From the NCBI GenBank assembly GCA_046541575.1, contig JBKHDA010000022.1, positions 1 through 34,093 of the forward strand: a stretch of DNA of 34,093 bases, given 5' to 3'. The position numbers were made by a program, and so were the translations under genes. This DNA comes from Halanaerobium sp046541575 (GTDB taxonomy: Bacteria; Bacillota; Halanaerobiia; Halanaerobiales; Halanaerobiaceae). Of the stretch, positions 8,264 to 16,769 are shown piece by piece. Numbering within the stretch: the first letter of the stretch is position 1; each line of letters starts with the position of its first letter. The notes below the pieces were generated by a model, which saw only the letters and a list, made by a program, of their open reading frames with translations, was not told where the DNA came from and did no database searches.

Positions 8264-9487
8264 TTACTTTTCCATGATTTTTTTAGCTTTTTCAAGCTCT
8301 TCTTCATAGCTGATCTCAATTCTTGCTGCCTTTGTATCTATTGCCGCCTGAGCAACTGCTGCAGCTACATATGGACCAACCCTTGGATCAAATGGTTTCG
8401 GTATTACATAATCCGGCGCTAAATCTTCTTCAGAAATTAAATCTGCCAGAGCATAAGCTGCCGCCTGTTTCATTTTTTTATTGATTTCTTTTGCTCTCAC
8501 ATCAAGTGCCCCCCTAAATATGCCGGGGAAGGCAAGTACATTATTTACCTGATTTGGAAAATCAGAGCGGCCTGTACCTACAATTTTTGCCCCTGCTTCA
8601 AAGGCATCATCAGGCATTATCTCTGGTACTGGATTAGCCATAGCAAAAATAATTGGATCTGCATTCATTGATTTAACCATTTCTTTTGATACCAGATTGG
8701 CAATTGAAACACCAATAAATACATCTGTTCCTTTCATTATTTCAGCAAGATCTCCAGCCTTATTATCCTTATTAGTTATTTTGGCCAGTTCTTTTTTACT
8801 GTCATTGAGTTTATCTCTGCCTTCATAGATAGCTCCTTTGCTGTCCAGAGCAATAATATCTTTTACACCTTCAGCTAAAAGGAGATCTATAATACTTACT
8901 CCCGCAGCCCCGGCACCATTTACAACAACTTTAATATCTTCAATTTTTTTATCGACTATTTTAAGAGAATTTATTAAGCCTGCTATAGTAATAATTGCAG
9001 TACCGTGCTGGTCATCATGGAAAACAGGTATGTTTAACTCTTCTTTTAATCTTTCTTCAATATAAAAACATTTTGGTGCCTTAATGTCCTCCAGGTTAAT
9101 TCCACCCCAGACAGACTCCATTTTTTTAACAATTTCTATAAGTTTATCTGGATCTGACTCATCAAGACAGATTGGGAAAGCATCTACCCCACCAAATTCC
9201 TTAAATAAAACAGCCTTACCCTCCATAACCGGCATTGAAGCCGCAGCTCCAATATCTCCAAGTCCTAATACAGCACTACCATCACTAACCACAGCAACAA
9301 AATTCGCTTTGTTTGTGTAATCAAAAATCTTATCATTATCTTTTTCAATTTCTAAACATGGTGCGGCAACACCGGGTGAGTAAGCCAGTGATAGATCATG
9401 CTCATCATTGACAGCCACCTTAGTTTTAACCATTAATTTACCCTGATAATCTTTATGCATTTTAAGGGCTTCTTCATTCAAATTCAT
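8264..9487 (-). CDS. Malic enzyme (copy 2), short bacterial type
   Basis: 407-residue paralogue of the enzyme at 16-1245; I count 45 identical residues in the first 60. It keeps the same catalytic set: Tyr in LAYSPGVAAPC, Lys in EGKAVLFK, the NLEDIK metal site, HDDQHGTA, and VVVNGAGAAGVS for dinucleotide binding. ATG start with GAGGAG upstream. It has its own terminator and is separated from E3 by 108 bp of AT-rich sequence, so it may be a single-gene unit or the end of the aldehyde dehydrogenase-SucCD-E3 transcript. Two copies this close may differ in NAD/NADP preference, direction or regulation, but no cofactor-determining difference is obvious to me by eye. Confidence 0.93.
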   Translation of the reverse strand: MNLNEEALKMHKDYQGKLMVKTKVAVNDEHDLSLAYSPGVAAPCLEIEKDNDKIFDYTNKANFVAVVSDGSAVLGLGDIGAAASMPVMEGKAVLFKEFGGVDAFPICLDESDPDKLIEIVKKMESVWGGINLEDIKAPKCFYIEERLKEELNIPVFHDDQHGTAIITIAGLINSLKIVDKKIEDIKVVVNGAGAAGVSIIDLLLAEGVKDIIALDSKGAIYEGRDKLNDSKKELAKITNKDNKAGDLAEIMKGTDVFIGVSIANLVSKEMVKSMNADPIIFAMANPVPEIMPDDAFEAGAKIVGTGRSDFPNQVNNVLAFPGIFRGALDVRAKEINKKMKQAAAYALADLISEEDLAPDYVIPKPFDPRVGPYVAAAVAQAAIDTKAARIEISYEEELEKAKKIMEK

Positions 9488-9595
9488 TTAATAAACAACT
9501 CCTCTTTTAGCTCATTAAAAAAAGCTTATATTTAAAAACTTACTATTATGTTATCATTATTATCATTTTTAAATCAATAATATATCAAAACTAAT

Positions 9596-10966
9596 TTAAA
9601 AATGAATCGCTAAATCATTAACATCTTCTGCTGCTTCTTTAACTGATTCTGCCAGTGTTGGATGGGCATGAATGGTATCTGCCAGAGCTTCTGAGGTTGA
9701 TTCAAGTCTGATTGCAATTGCAGCCTCAGCAATTAAATCTGTTGCATGAGGTCCAATAATCTGTACTCCCAGAATTTGATCCCACTTTTTATCTGAGATA
9801 ACCTTAACAAAGCCTTCCTCAGATCCAGCTGCTACTGCTTTTCCACTTGCTTTAAATGGAAAACGACCAATCTTAACTTCATAACCCTCTTCTGCTGCCT
9901 GTTTTTCAGTCATTCCTACACTTGCTATCTCAGGCAGAGAATAGACACAGTTTGGTATTAAATTGTCGCGTAGTTCATATTCTCCTTTAATATTTTTAAT
10001 AGCTGTGATTCCTTCTGCAGACGCTTCATGAGCTAAAAGCATTCCTCCTGTAACATCACCAATTGCATAAACTCCAGAAATACTTGTCTCCATGTGAGAA
10101 TCCACTTTAATAAACCCATTTTCTTTTTCAAGATCAAGTTTTTCCAGGCCGCTAAAAACTGGCTTCCTTCCTACTGCTGCCAGCACCTTATCTGTACTTA
10201 TCTGATCTATCTTTTCTGAATCTATTTTTACAGTAAGCTTGTCATTTTCTGCAAGAACCTCTGTCACCTTTGAATCAGTAAAGATCTTTACACCATCATC
10301 TATAAGTGTTTTTTTGAGAACTTTGACCATTTCCTGATCAAAATTAACTAGAATATCTTCAAGTATTTCGACAATGCTTACCTCAACCCCCAGGCTTGAA
10401 TAAATGGAAGCCATCTCAACTCCAATTACTCCGCCTCCGATTATGACAATATTCTCTGGAAGTTGATCAAGGTCAAGTGCTTCTCTGCTGGTTATTACAC
10501 CATCTAAATCCATACCTTTGAGCCCTGGCACAACCGGTGCTGATCCTGTTGCAATTATTATATTTTCAGCCCAAATCTTCTCTTCTGTTTCTCCAGAGAC
10601 ACTGATTTCATGTTCATTAAGGGCTGTTCCTGTTCCCTTGATCAGTTCAACCCCATTTTTCTTAAATAAAGCTCTGATGCCTCCGGTCAGCTTTTTGACT
10701 ACTCCATTCTTGCGCTCTCTCATCTTATTCCAATCTATTGAATAACCATCGACTATAATTCCAAACTTATCCATTCGCTTTAATTCTTTAATTAATTCCG
10801 TATGTTTAAGATAAGCTTTAGTAGGAATACAGCCTCTGTTTAAACAGGTGCCCCCGACAACATCCTTTTCGATTACTACAGCAGAGAGCCCCAACTGGGC
10901 GGCTCTAATTGCTGCAACATAACCTCCGGGTCCACCTCCAATTATTCCAATATCATATTTCTTCAT
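9596..10966 (-). CDS. lpdA: Dihydrolipoamide dehydrogenase (E3)
   Basis: FAD/NAD disulfide oxidoreductase of 456 residues that reoxidises the lipoyl arm of E2. It shows the FAD motif IIGGGPGGYVAAIRAAQLG, the redox disulfide C41/C46 in GGTCLNRGCIPTK, the NAD motif VIIGGGVIGVEMASIYSSLG, the second FAD motif VYAIGDVTGGMLLAHEA, and the C-terminal HAHPTLAESV His-Glu pair (H435, E440). There is no N-terminal lipoyl domain. GGAGGT precedes the ATG. It is the only E3 in the window and sits 12.6 kb downstream of the E1/E2 operon, beside the SucCD-like genes. The shared operator motif suggests it serves that complex. Confidence 0.96.
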   Translation of the reverse strand: MKKYDIGIIGGGPGGYVAAIRAAQLGLSAVVIEKDVVGGTCLNRGCIPTKAYLKHTELIKELKRMDKFGIIVDGYSIDWNKMRERKNGVVKKLTGGIRALFKKNGVELIKGTGTALNEHEISVSGETEEKIWAENIIIATGSAPVVPGLKGMDLDGVITSREALDLDQLPENIVIIGGGVIGVEMASIYSSLGVEVSIVEILEDILVNFDQEMVKVLKKTLIDDGVKIFTDSKVTEVLAENDKLTVKIDSEKIDQISTDKVLAAVGRKPVFSGLEKLDLEKENGFIKVDSHMETSISGVYAIGDVTGGMLLAHEASAEGITAIKNIKGEYELRDNLIPNCVYSLPEIASVGMTEKQAAEEGYEVKIGRFPFKASGKAVAAGSEEGFVKVISDKKWDQILGVQIIGPHATDLIAEAAIAIRLESTSEALADTIHAHPTLAESVKEAAEDVNDLAIHF

Positions 10967-11024
10967 TATCTTTAACCTCCAGCATTCTCGCTTAAATCAA
11001 TTTGAATTACTTATTAAACTATCT

Positions 11025-11894
11025 TTAAAGTATTTCCTCTAATATATCAACTATGCCCTCAGTACTTTCTGCTATATGGGCACCGGCTTCTTTGAGTACT
11101 TTTTCTTTGTTTTCTGCACTACCTGTTCCATCGGGAGCTACAATTGCACCTGCATGACCCATACTGGTATCTTTAGGAGCATTTTTTCCTGCAATAAGAG
11201 CAACTACTGGTTTGTTTATATTTTCTCTTATGTATTCTGCAGCAATTTCCTCATCACTACCCCCAATTTCACCAATCAAAACTATAGCTTCTGTTTCTGG
11301 ATCTTTTTCAAGCAGCGGCAGCATCTCAACAAAGGGAGAGCCGGGAATCATATCTCCACCAATTCCTATTGCTGTAGACTGACCTATACCTCTATTAGTC
11401 ATCATAAATACAGTCTCATAACAGTTGGTTGCACTTCTTGATAAAACTGCAACTTTTCCAGGTGAGAAAATTCTATGAGCCATAAAGCCCGCTTTTGATT
11501 TACCCGGTGAAATAACTCCAAATGAATTTGGTCCAATCACTGTAGCACCATATTTTTTAGAGTGGTGGTAAACTTCCAGCATATCGTGAACAGGTACACC
11601 CTCGGCAATTGTGATTACCAGTTTTAGACCTGCATCTAATGCTTCAAAAGCACCTTCTTTAGTAAATCTAGGTGGCACAAATAATACTGTTGCATTTGCG
11701 TCATGTTTTTGGACTGCTTCTGCTACTGTATCATAAACCGGTACTCCTAATACCTCCTGACCACCTTTACCCGGTGTTACCCCGGCAACAACATTTGCTC
11801 CATATTCAAGCATCTGCTCGGCGTGGAATTTTCCTTCTCTACCTGTTATTCCCTGAACAATTAATCTCGTATTTTCATCCACTAAAATGCTCAT
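11025..11894 (-). CDS. sucD: SucD-like alpha subunit of ADP/GDP-forming acyl-CoA synthetase
   Basis: 290 residues, the usual SucD size. Forms an acyl-CoA from acid, CoA and NTP, or makes NTP in reverse, through a phosphohistidine. The CoA-binding Rossmann start (MSILVDENTRLIVQGITGREG) and the phosphohistidine H247 in SMGHAGAIV are intact. Two usually invariant active-site loops differ: GPNSFG at 121-126 where SucD has GPNCPG, and SRSATNCYE at 152-160 where SucD has SRSGTLTYE. I infer that the acid may not be succinate. I take the ATG at 11894, which matches the family N terminus; an ATG at 11903 is only three bases from the SD. Overlaps the end of the SucC-like gene by 20 bp. Confidence 0.85.
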   Translation of the reverse strand: MSILVDENTRLIVQGITGREGKFHAEQMLEYGANVVAGVTPGKGGQEVLGVPVYDTVAEAVQKHDANATVLFVPPRFTKEGAFEALDAGLKLVITIAEGVPVHDMLEVYHHSKKYGATVIGPNSFGVISPGKSKAGFMAHRIFSPGKVAVLSRSATNCYETVFMMTNRGIGQSTAIGIGGDMIPGSPFVEMLPLLEKDPETEAIVLIGEIGGSDEEIAAEYIRENINKPVVALIAGKNAPKDTSMGHAGAIVAPDGTGSAENKEKVLKEAGAHIAESTEGIVDILEEIL

Positions 11895-13056
11895 ATAATG
11901 CATCCACTCCTTCCAGAATACTATCTACAGAAATAACAGTGTCTTTCATATTATTAATTATTTCTAATCCTGCTTCTTTATTAGTGCCTTCAACTCTAAT
12001 TATTACTTTTTTATCTCCTACAGCATCTGCAGCCATCTTTAGACCATTTGCAATCTCATCACAGCGGGTTATACCACCAAAAATATTAATCAGCAGCAGC
12101 TCTACATTATCATTTTCAAGAACTATTTTGATTGCCTCTTTTACTCTTTCTGCTGTTGCTCCTCCACCAAGGTCAAGAGCACATGTTACCTCCATACCTT
12201 TTTGAGAAATCAGATCCATTGATGACATTATCATACCTGATCCATTACTAATAACACCAATGTTTCCGGTATCTCTAACCGGAATATAAAGAAAATCATA
12301 TTCTCTAGCTTCAATAACTTTTGGATCTTCTGTTAGTTCATCTCTGAATCTTAAAATATCTTCATGTCTGAATAATGAATTATCATCTATATCAATTTTT
12401 CCATCAACTGCCAGCAGGTCTCCAGAATCATCAATTACAAGTGGGTTAATTTCAGTCAGCAGACAGTCATATTCTCTAAATAATTTATAGAGATTTTGTA
12501 CTATTTCATACAGCGGCTTTAAATATTCCTGCTCCATATCAAAATAATTAATCAGATATCTAATCATATATGATTTAATACCCATCATTGGATTTATAGG
12601 TATTTTAGCAATTTTTTCTGGGGTTTCATGGGCAATCTCTTCGATATCTACTCCACCTTCTGTACTAAAAATAAGTAATGGAGTTTTTGTTTTGCGGTCA
12701 AGAGTTATACTTAAATACCATTCCTTTTTTACATCTATCATGTCTACAACTAGAAGTTTTTTAATTTTTAAACCTTTAATTTCACTTCCAAGTAGATTTC
12801 GACTAATTTCTTTTACCTCTTCAGCATTATCTGCAAATTTAATTCCTCCAGCTTTTCCTCGGCCTCCGGTCTGCACCTGAGCCTTGACAACAACAGGATA
12901 GTTTTCAATTTTTGAACTAACACCCATACCTCGAGCAGGTTCATCATCCTGTAGTTTATCCTCTAAATCTTCAAGAGAATCGATAACAACTCCCTTATTT
13001 GAAGGAATATCATAATCATAAAATAGTTCCTGTGATTTATATTCTAAAAGCTTCAA
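11875..13056 (-). CDS. sucC: SucC-like beta subunit of ADP/GDP-forming acyl-CoA synthetase
   Basis: 393-residue ATP-grasp subunit partnering the SucD-like protein. N terminus MKLLEYKSQELFYDYDIPSNKG matches the SucC ATP-grasp start. VVKAQVQTGGRGKAGGIK is the nucleotide-binding strand, CLLTEINPLVI with AVDGKIDIDDN holds the metal and nucleotide acidic residues, and the C-terminal ligase domain carries NGSGMIMSSMDLI and LLINIFGGITRCDEIANG. TTG start with AAGGGAAG seven bases before. It lies 27 bp after the acylating aldehyde dehydrogenase and overlaps the alpha gene, so the three are one transcript. Substrate uncertain: acetate, succinate and sulfoacetate are all conceivable for an aldehyde dehydrogenase-SucCD set. 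Confidence 0.88.
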   Translation of the reverse strand: MKLLEYKSQELFYDYDIPSNKGVVIDSLEDLEDKLQDDEPARGMGVSSKIENYPVVVKAQVQTGGRGKAGGIKFADNAEEVKEISRNLLGSEIKGLKIKKLLVVDMIDVKKEWYLSITLDRKTKTPLLIFSTEGGVDIEEIAHETPEKIAKIPINPMMGIKSYMIRYLINYFDMEQEYLKPLYEIVQNLYKLFREYDCLLTEINPLVIDDSGDLLAVDGKIDIDDNSLFRHEDILRFRDELTEDPKVIEAREYDFLYIPVRDTGNIGVISNGSGMIMSSMDLISQKGMEVTCALDLGGGATAERVKEAIKIVLENDNVELLLINIFGGITRCDEIANGLKMAADAVGDKKVIIRVEGTNKEAGLEIINNMKDTVISVDSILEGVDALYEHFSG

Positions 13057-13083
13057 TATAACACTTCCCTTCTAAAGTATATT

Positions 13084-14445
13084 TTATGCCCAGAATTCTT
13101 CATCTGTTGGTACATCTACATCATCTAATAAATATGCTATTTTAGTTGTGTTAAGTAAATGCTTGAAATAGAAATTCTCAGAAATACTGTTATTACCCCA
13201 GGTTCCACAGCCTAATGTAGTTGTCGGTTCTAATCCATTAGTAAAACTACCTCCAACTGTCAGAGAACAGGCAGCATTTATAATTACGCGAGAAACAGTA
13301 ACAGCTGCAGCAATTTTTTCTATATTTTCTTCATTATTAGAATGGACTGTTACACTATGACCTGTGCCTTCTATATTAAGATTAGTCTGAGCAATATCAA
13401 TTGCCTCATCCAGATCACTGTAGGCATAGGCGGTATTTACAGGGAAGATTTTTTCTTTTCTAAATACTTCTTTTTTATCTTCTTTATCTCCCTTAACTAA
13501 AAGCATAACTGTATCTTTTGGAACATCGATTCCTACTTCAGCTGCAATTTTTGCTGCCGGCTGTCCGACCATCTTTTTATTAAGGTGGCCTTCAGGGAAT
13601 AATAAATCAGCTAATTTAGCTTTTTCTTCCTCAGCTTCTACATAATAAACATTCTTTTCTTTAAATATTTCAATTGCCTTATCATATTCTTCTTCTGGAA
13701 GAATTGAGGTCTGCTCACCAGAACAAATAATTCCATTATCAAAGATTCTTCCTTTAATAATAGTTTCAATCGACTCAGCAAGATCGGTATCTCTATCTAC
13801 AATACACTGAACATTACCCTGACCTACACCATAAGAAGGTCTACCACTACTGTAAGCAGCTTTAACCATAGCGTGTCCACCTGTAGCAACTACTACATCT
13901 GCAGCAGCCATCAGTTCATTAGTCAGTGGTTTGGTAGGTTCTTTAACATTCTGAACAAGGTTTTCAGGCGCATTATGATCTGCCAGGATTTCATTAAACA
14001 GTTTAACTGAATAATCAACTGATTCTTTAGAAGCTGGATGAGGAGAAACAATAATTGAATTTTTACCTTTAATAGCATTTACAACATTATTCATCGCTGT
14101 TACTACAGGATTTGTTACAGGAGTTAAAGCTGCAACTACACCTACAGGTTTAGCAAAGGTAACTATTCCTTTTTCCTCATCACGGTCAATAATCCCCATT
14201 GACTTTCTACCCTTAAGGCCCTTCCACATTATTTTAGCTTTACCTAGATGTTTTTTAACCTTGTCTTCATAAACCCCCATATTTGTTTCTTCATAAATCA
14301 TTTCTGCAAATTCTTCTGCCCGGTCATACACTAATTTAGTAATTTCTTTAATTATCTGGTCTACTTCTTCCTGCCCGAAATTATTTTCAAATTCTTTTTG
14401 TGCTGCTTTTGATTTCTGGACCATTTCCTGAATATCTATACTCAT
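13084..14445 (-). CDS. CoA-acylating aldehyde dehydrogenase
   Basis: Converts an aldehyde + CoA + NAD(P)+ to acyl-CoA, or the reverse. 453 residues with catalytic Cys241 in FDNGIICSGEQT, the N-terminal coenzyme domain (KPVGVVAALTPVTNPVV at 99-115), and a C-terminal VTVSRVIINAACSLTVGG with GCGTWGNNS, all typical of the acylating branch (acetaldehyde, succinate-semialdehyde or sulfoacetaldehyde dehydrogenases). AAGGGG precedes the ATG. First gene of the run with SucC-like, SucD-like and E3, and preceded by a perfect TGTTAA-N3-TTAACA operator. In an acetoin scheme it would turn acetaldehyde into acetyl-CoA. In a sulfoacetate scheme it would act with the synthetase on sulfoacetyl-CoA. Sequence reading alone does not decide. 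Confidence 0.88.
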   Translation of the reverse strand: MSIDIQEMVQKSKAAQKEFENNFGQEEVDQIIKEITKLVYDRAEEFAEMIYEETNMGVYEDKVKKHLGKAKIMWKGLKGRKSMGIIDRDEEKGIVTFAKPVGVVAALTPVTNPVVTAMNNVVNAIKGKNSIIVSPHPASKESVDYSVKLFNEILADHNAPENLVQNVKEPTKPLTNELMAAADVVVATGGHAMVKAAYSSGRPSYGVGQGNVQCIVDRDTDLAESIETIIKGRIFDNGIICSGEQTSILPEEEYDKAIEIFKEKNVYYVEAEEEKAKLADLLFPEGHLNKKMVGQPAAKIAAEVGIDVPKDTVMLLVKGDKEDKKEVFRKEKIFPVNTAYAYSDLDEAIDIAQTNLNIEGTGHSVTVHSNNEENIEKIAAAVTVSRVIINAACSLTVGGSFTNGLEPTTTLGCGTWGNNSISENFYFKHLLNTTKIAYLLDDVDVPTDEEFWA

Positions 14446-14501
14446 AAAATATACCCCTTTCTTATGCTAAAAATCATGTGTTTTCCTGATTAACTAAAAA
14501 G

Positions 14502-14516
14502 TGTTAACAGTTAACA
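14502..14516. promoter_or_regulatory. Operator site A, perfect TGTTAA-CAG-TTAACA
   Basis: Perfect 6-3-6 inverted repeat, 57 bp before the aldehyde dehydrogenase start, with an overlapping third copy of the half-site (GTTGTTAA) up to 14524. No good sigma-A promoter is visible just upstream, so it may act as a roadblock or serve a weak promoter. Same motif as sites B-E. Confidence 0.7.
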
Positions 14517-14520
14517 GTTG

Positions 14521-14577
14521 TTAAATAAAGTCTCCCTAAGCCCTACTCTGATTACTGAACTTTCAAGCTTAAGGAGA
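14521..14577 (-). terminator. Likely terminator after the M24 gene
   Basis: Arms 14567-14577 and 14531-14541 (TCTCCTTAAGC with GCTTAGGGAGA) form an 11-bp stem with one G-U pair and a 25-nt loop, followed by CTTTATTTAA. The tail is only moderately U-rich, so termination may be partial. It separates the ABC/sugar operon from the aldehyde dehydrogenase operon. Confidence 0.55.
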
Positions 14578-14608
14578 TTTTTATATAAATTCGATAATTG
14601 TCTCTATT

Positions 14609-15820
14609 TTAGTAATCCCAGCAGTTAATTAATCTATCAGATGGGAACTTTGTAATTACTTTGCATCCGTCTTCTGTTACGATAACCTGTTCTTCTATTC
14701 TTGCAGCATTACCCTCTTCACCATAATAAGTTTCAACAGCAAAGTGCATGTTTTCCTTAATTTCTACAGGGTTTTCACTGGAATGACCAACAGTAATTGT
14801 AGGTTTTGACCAGTGAGAAATACCAATACCATGACCAAGCTGAAGAGCTAATCCTTCATGCTTGCTATCCAGTCCCATTTCTTTCCAGTCCGGCCAGCAT
14901 TCCGCTACCTCATCTGTAGTTGCTCCCGGCTTAATCTTATCAATAGCACAATTAACCAGATCAGAACACTTCTGATAAATTTCTCTCTGCTGTTCTGTTG
15001 GTTCACCACAGGAGAATGTTCTGTAATAACATGTTTTATAGCCATTAAAGTCATTAACTACATCCATAAATACTAAATCACCAGGTCTAATAATTCTATC
15101 TGAGGCATCATGAGGATGTGGGAAAGCTCTGTCACCGGAAATCGCATTAACATTAAGTACATTTTCTGCACCCAGTTCATGCAGGCGGTATCTCATTAAG
15201 GCAACCAGCTCATTTTCTTTAACTCCAGGCTTACAGAATTCAACTATATCTGCGTAAGCACCATCTACCATTGCAGCAGACATTTCAATTAACTGCAGCT
15301 CTTCTTTAGTTTTGATAGTTTGAGCATCAAGCATTGTCTGCTGACCATCAACAATGTTCATGTTAAACTTCATAAATGCCTTCATCAGAGGAACTGTCAG
15401 TATATCTACTCCTACAGGTTCATTTTCAAGACCGTACTCTTTTAAGATTTCATAGATTTCTTTAATTCCTGCTTCTGAGCCGCCACCAGGAATTGTACCT
15501 CTCATGTCACCTACTGCAGGTCTGATGTTTTCATTTTTCAACCAGGGAGTCATCAATTTTTTAGTAGGAACTGCACTTCCTATCTCAAATAAAATTGGCT
15601 CCTGTCCCTTAGGTAATAAAGCATATCTACCTAATTTATCTCTGGACCATTCACCTACTTTAGTACTTGTAATATATCTTATATTGTCTGGGTCATAAAC
15701 AAGCATTGCTCCTACGCCATCTTTTTCCATCTGTTCTCTTGTCTTGCGGAGTCTATCCTTCCTAAGTTTAGCATAATCAACTCTCATCTCATGGTCTACA
15801 CCCATTGTTCCGTATGTCAT
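14609..15820 (-). CDS. M24-family (creatinase/prolidase fold) enzyme with altered metal site
   Basis: 403 residues: N-terminal creatinase-like domain (MLVYDPDNIRYITSTKVGEW, 39-58) and C-terminal pita-bread domain from about 175. Of the usual five metal ligands, D253 (FMDVVNDF), H330 (LGHGIG), E363 (AVETYYGEEG) and E377 (ARIEEQVIV) are present. The second aspartate, expected in GYxxDxxRTF, is Cys264 (GYKTCYYRTF). Metal-free creatinase and other non-peptidase members of this fold (ectoine hydrolase, the DMSP lyase DddP) show that such proteins often are not peptidases. Placed 94 bp after the short-chain dehydrogenase at the end of the sugar-transport operon; AGGAGG before the ATG. I regard the substrate as unknown, probably a small molecule rather than a peptide. 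Confidence 0.8.
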   Translation of the reverse strand: MTYGTMGVDHEMRVDYAKLRKDRLRKTREQMEKDGVGAMLVYDPDNIRYITSTKVGEWSRDKLGRYALLPKGQEPILFEIGSAVPTKKLMTPWLKNENIRPAVGDMRGTIPGGGSEAGIKEIYEILKEYGLENEPVGVDILTVPLMKAFMKFNMNIVDGQQTMLDAQTIKTKEELQLIEMSAAMVDGAYADIVEFCKPGVKENELVALMRYRLHELGAENVLNVNAISGDRAFPHPHDASDRIIRPGDLVFMDVVNDFNGYKTCYYRTFSCGEPTEQQREIYQKCSDLVNCAIDKIKPGATTDEVAECWPDWKEMGLDSKHEGLALQLGHGIGISHWSKPTITVGHSSENPVEIKENMHFAVETYYGEEGNAARIEEQVIVTEDGCKVITKFPSDRLINCWDY

Positions 15821-15914
15821 ATTATTTCCTCCTATTATAAATTGCGTTTAGTTTTAATCATTATTTATAAATCATCATTAATCTATCAACTGCTGCTCTA
15901 ATTCAAATTTGTGA

Positions 15915-16709
15915 TTAAGAGAAATCAAGTCCACCATTAACGTTAATTAACTGACCTGTTACATATGATCCTGCTTCACTTGCTAACCAGATAACTGCTC
16001 CAGCCATATCTTTACCATAACCATATCTACTTAAAGGAATTTCTTCTAATTCTACTTCTTTCATCTCTTCAAAACTGATTCCTCTCTTCTCAGCATCTGC
16101 TTCAACAAAAGCCCAGTGCATTTCAGAAGCAGCTAATCCAGGGCATAAAGCATTAACATTTACATTATAGGGAGCCATTTCAAGTGAAAGTGCCTGAGTC
16201 ATTGTGTGAACTGCACCTTTAGAAGCACCATAAGTAGCTGATTCAGCATGTCCTACTTTACCAAAGAAAGAACCGGTATTAACAATTGTTCCACTTTCCT
16301 GCTTCTTCATCTGTTTTGCAGCATGTTTGCAGCCAAAAAACATACCCTTAAAGTTAACGGCCAATATTTTATCAATTGTTTCTTCTGGAGTCTCATAAAC
16401 ATTACCGGTTTCAATATGAATACCTGCATTGTTATACATAATATCTAATCTTCCGTATTTTTCTACAGTTTCTTCAACTATAGCTTTTACATCTTCTTCT
16501 TTAGATACGTCTACAATCTTAGCAAAGCCTTCTAATCCAGGGTTATCTTTTTTGATTTCTGCAAAAGTATCCTTCACTTTTTCTTTAATATCTCCCATAA
16601 CTACAATACAGCCTTCTTCTGCCAGTTTTCTTGCAGCACCAGCACCTATACCCTGTGCACAACCATTAACAATTGCAACCTTACCCTTTACACTTGTAAA
16701 TTCACTCAT
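15915..16709 (-). CDS. Short-chain dehydrogenase/reductase
   Basis: 264-residue classical SDR: NAD(P)(H)-dependent oxidation or reduction of an alcohol/carbonyl pair. Cofactor glycine motif NGCAQGIG at 15-22 (Asn where Thr is usual), NNAG at 93-96, and the catalytic S147, Y160 and K164 (NTGSFFG, YGASK). An acidic D40 after the second strand (VVMGD) suggests NAD(H) preference by the general SDR rule. C-terminal GQLINVNGGLDFS is typical. AAGGAG before the ATG. It lies between the TIM-barrel isomerase and the M24 enzyme in the sugar-transport operon, which suggests a polyol or sugar-derived substrate. Acetoin/diacetyl reductase is an alternative given the acetoin-type complex nearby. Confidence 0.9.
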   Translation of the reverse strand: MSEFTSVKGKVAIVNGCAQGIGAGAARKLAEEGCIVVMGDIKEKVKDTFAEIKKDNPGLEGFAKIVDVSKEEDVKAIVEETVEKYGRLDIMYNNAGIHIETGNVYETPEETIDKILAVNFKGMFFGCKHAAKQMKKQESGTIVNTGSFFGKVGHAESATYGASKGAVHTMTQALSLEMAPYNVNVNALCPGLAASEMHWAFVEADAEKRGISFEEMKEVELEEIPLSRYGYGKDMAGAVIWLASEAGSYVTGQLINVNGGLDFS

Positions 16710-16769
16710 TTAATTCACTCCTTTAGATTTTTAATTAATTTTTATTTTTATACAGATTTGACATTTATA

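Noticed and set aside
11672..12205. 177-codon plus-strand open frame
   Set aside because: It lies antisense across the SucC/SucD-like genes, has low-complexity hydrophobic/serine-rich translation typical of reverse-strand shadows, and no ribosome binding context.
14609..15820. Calling the M24 protein a DMSP lyase (DddP) or Xaa-Pro peptidase
   Set aside because: Only the fold is shared; one metal aspartate is missing and no dedicated DMSP or peptide genes are adjacent.
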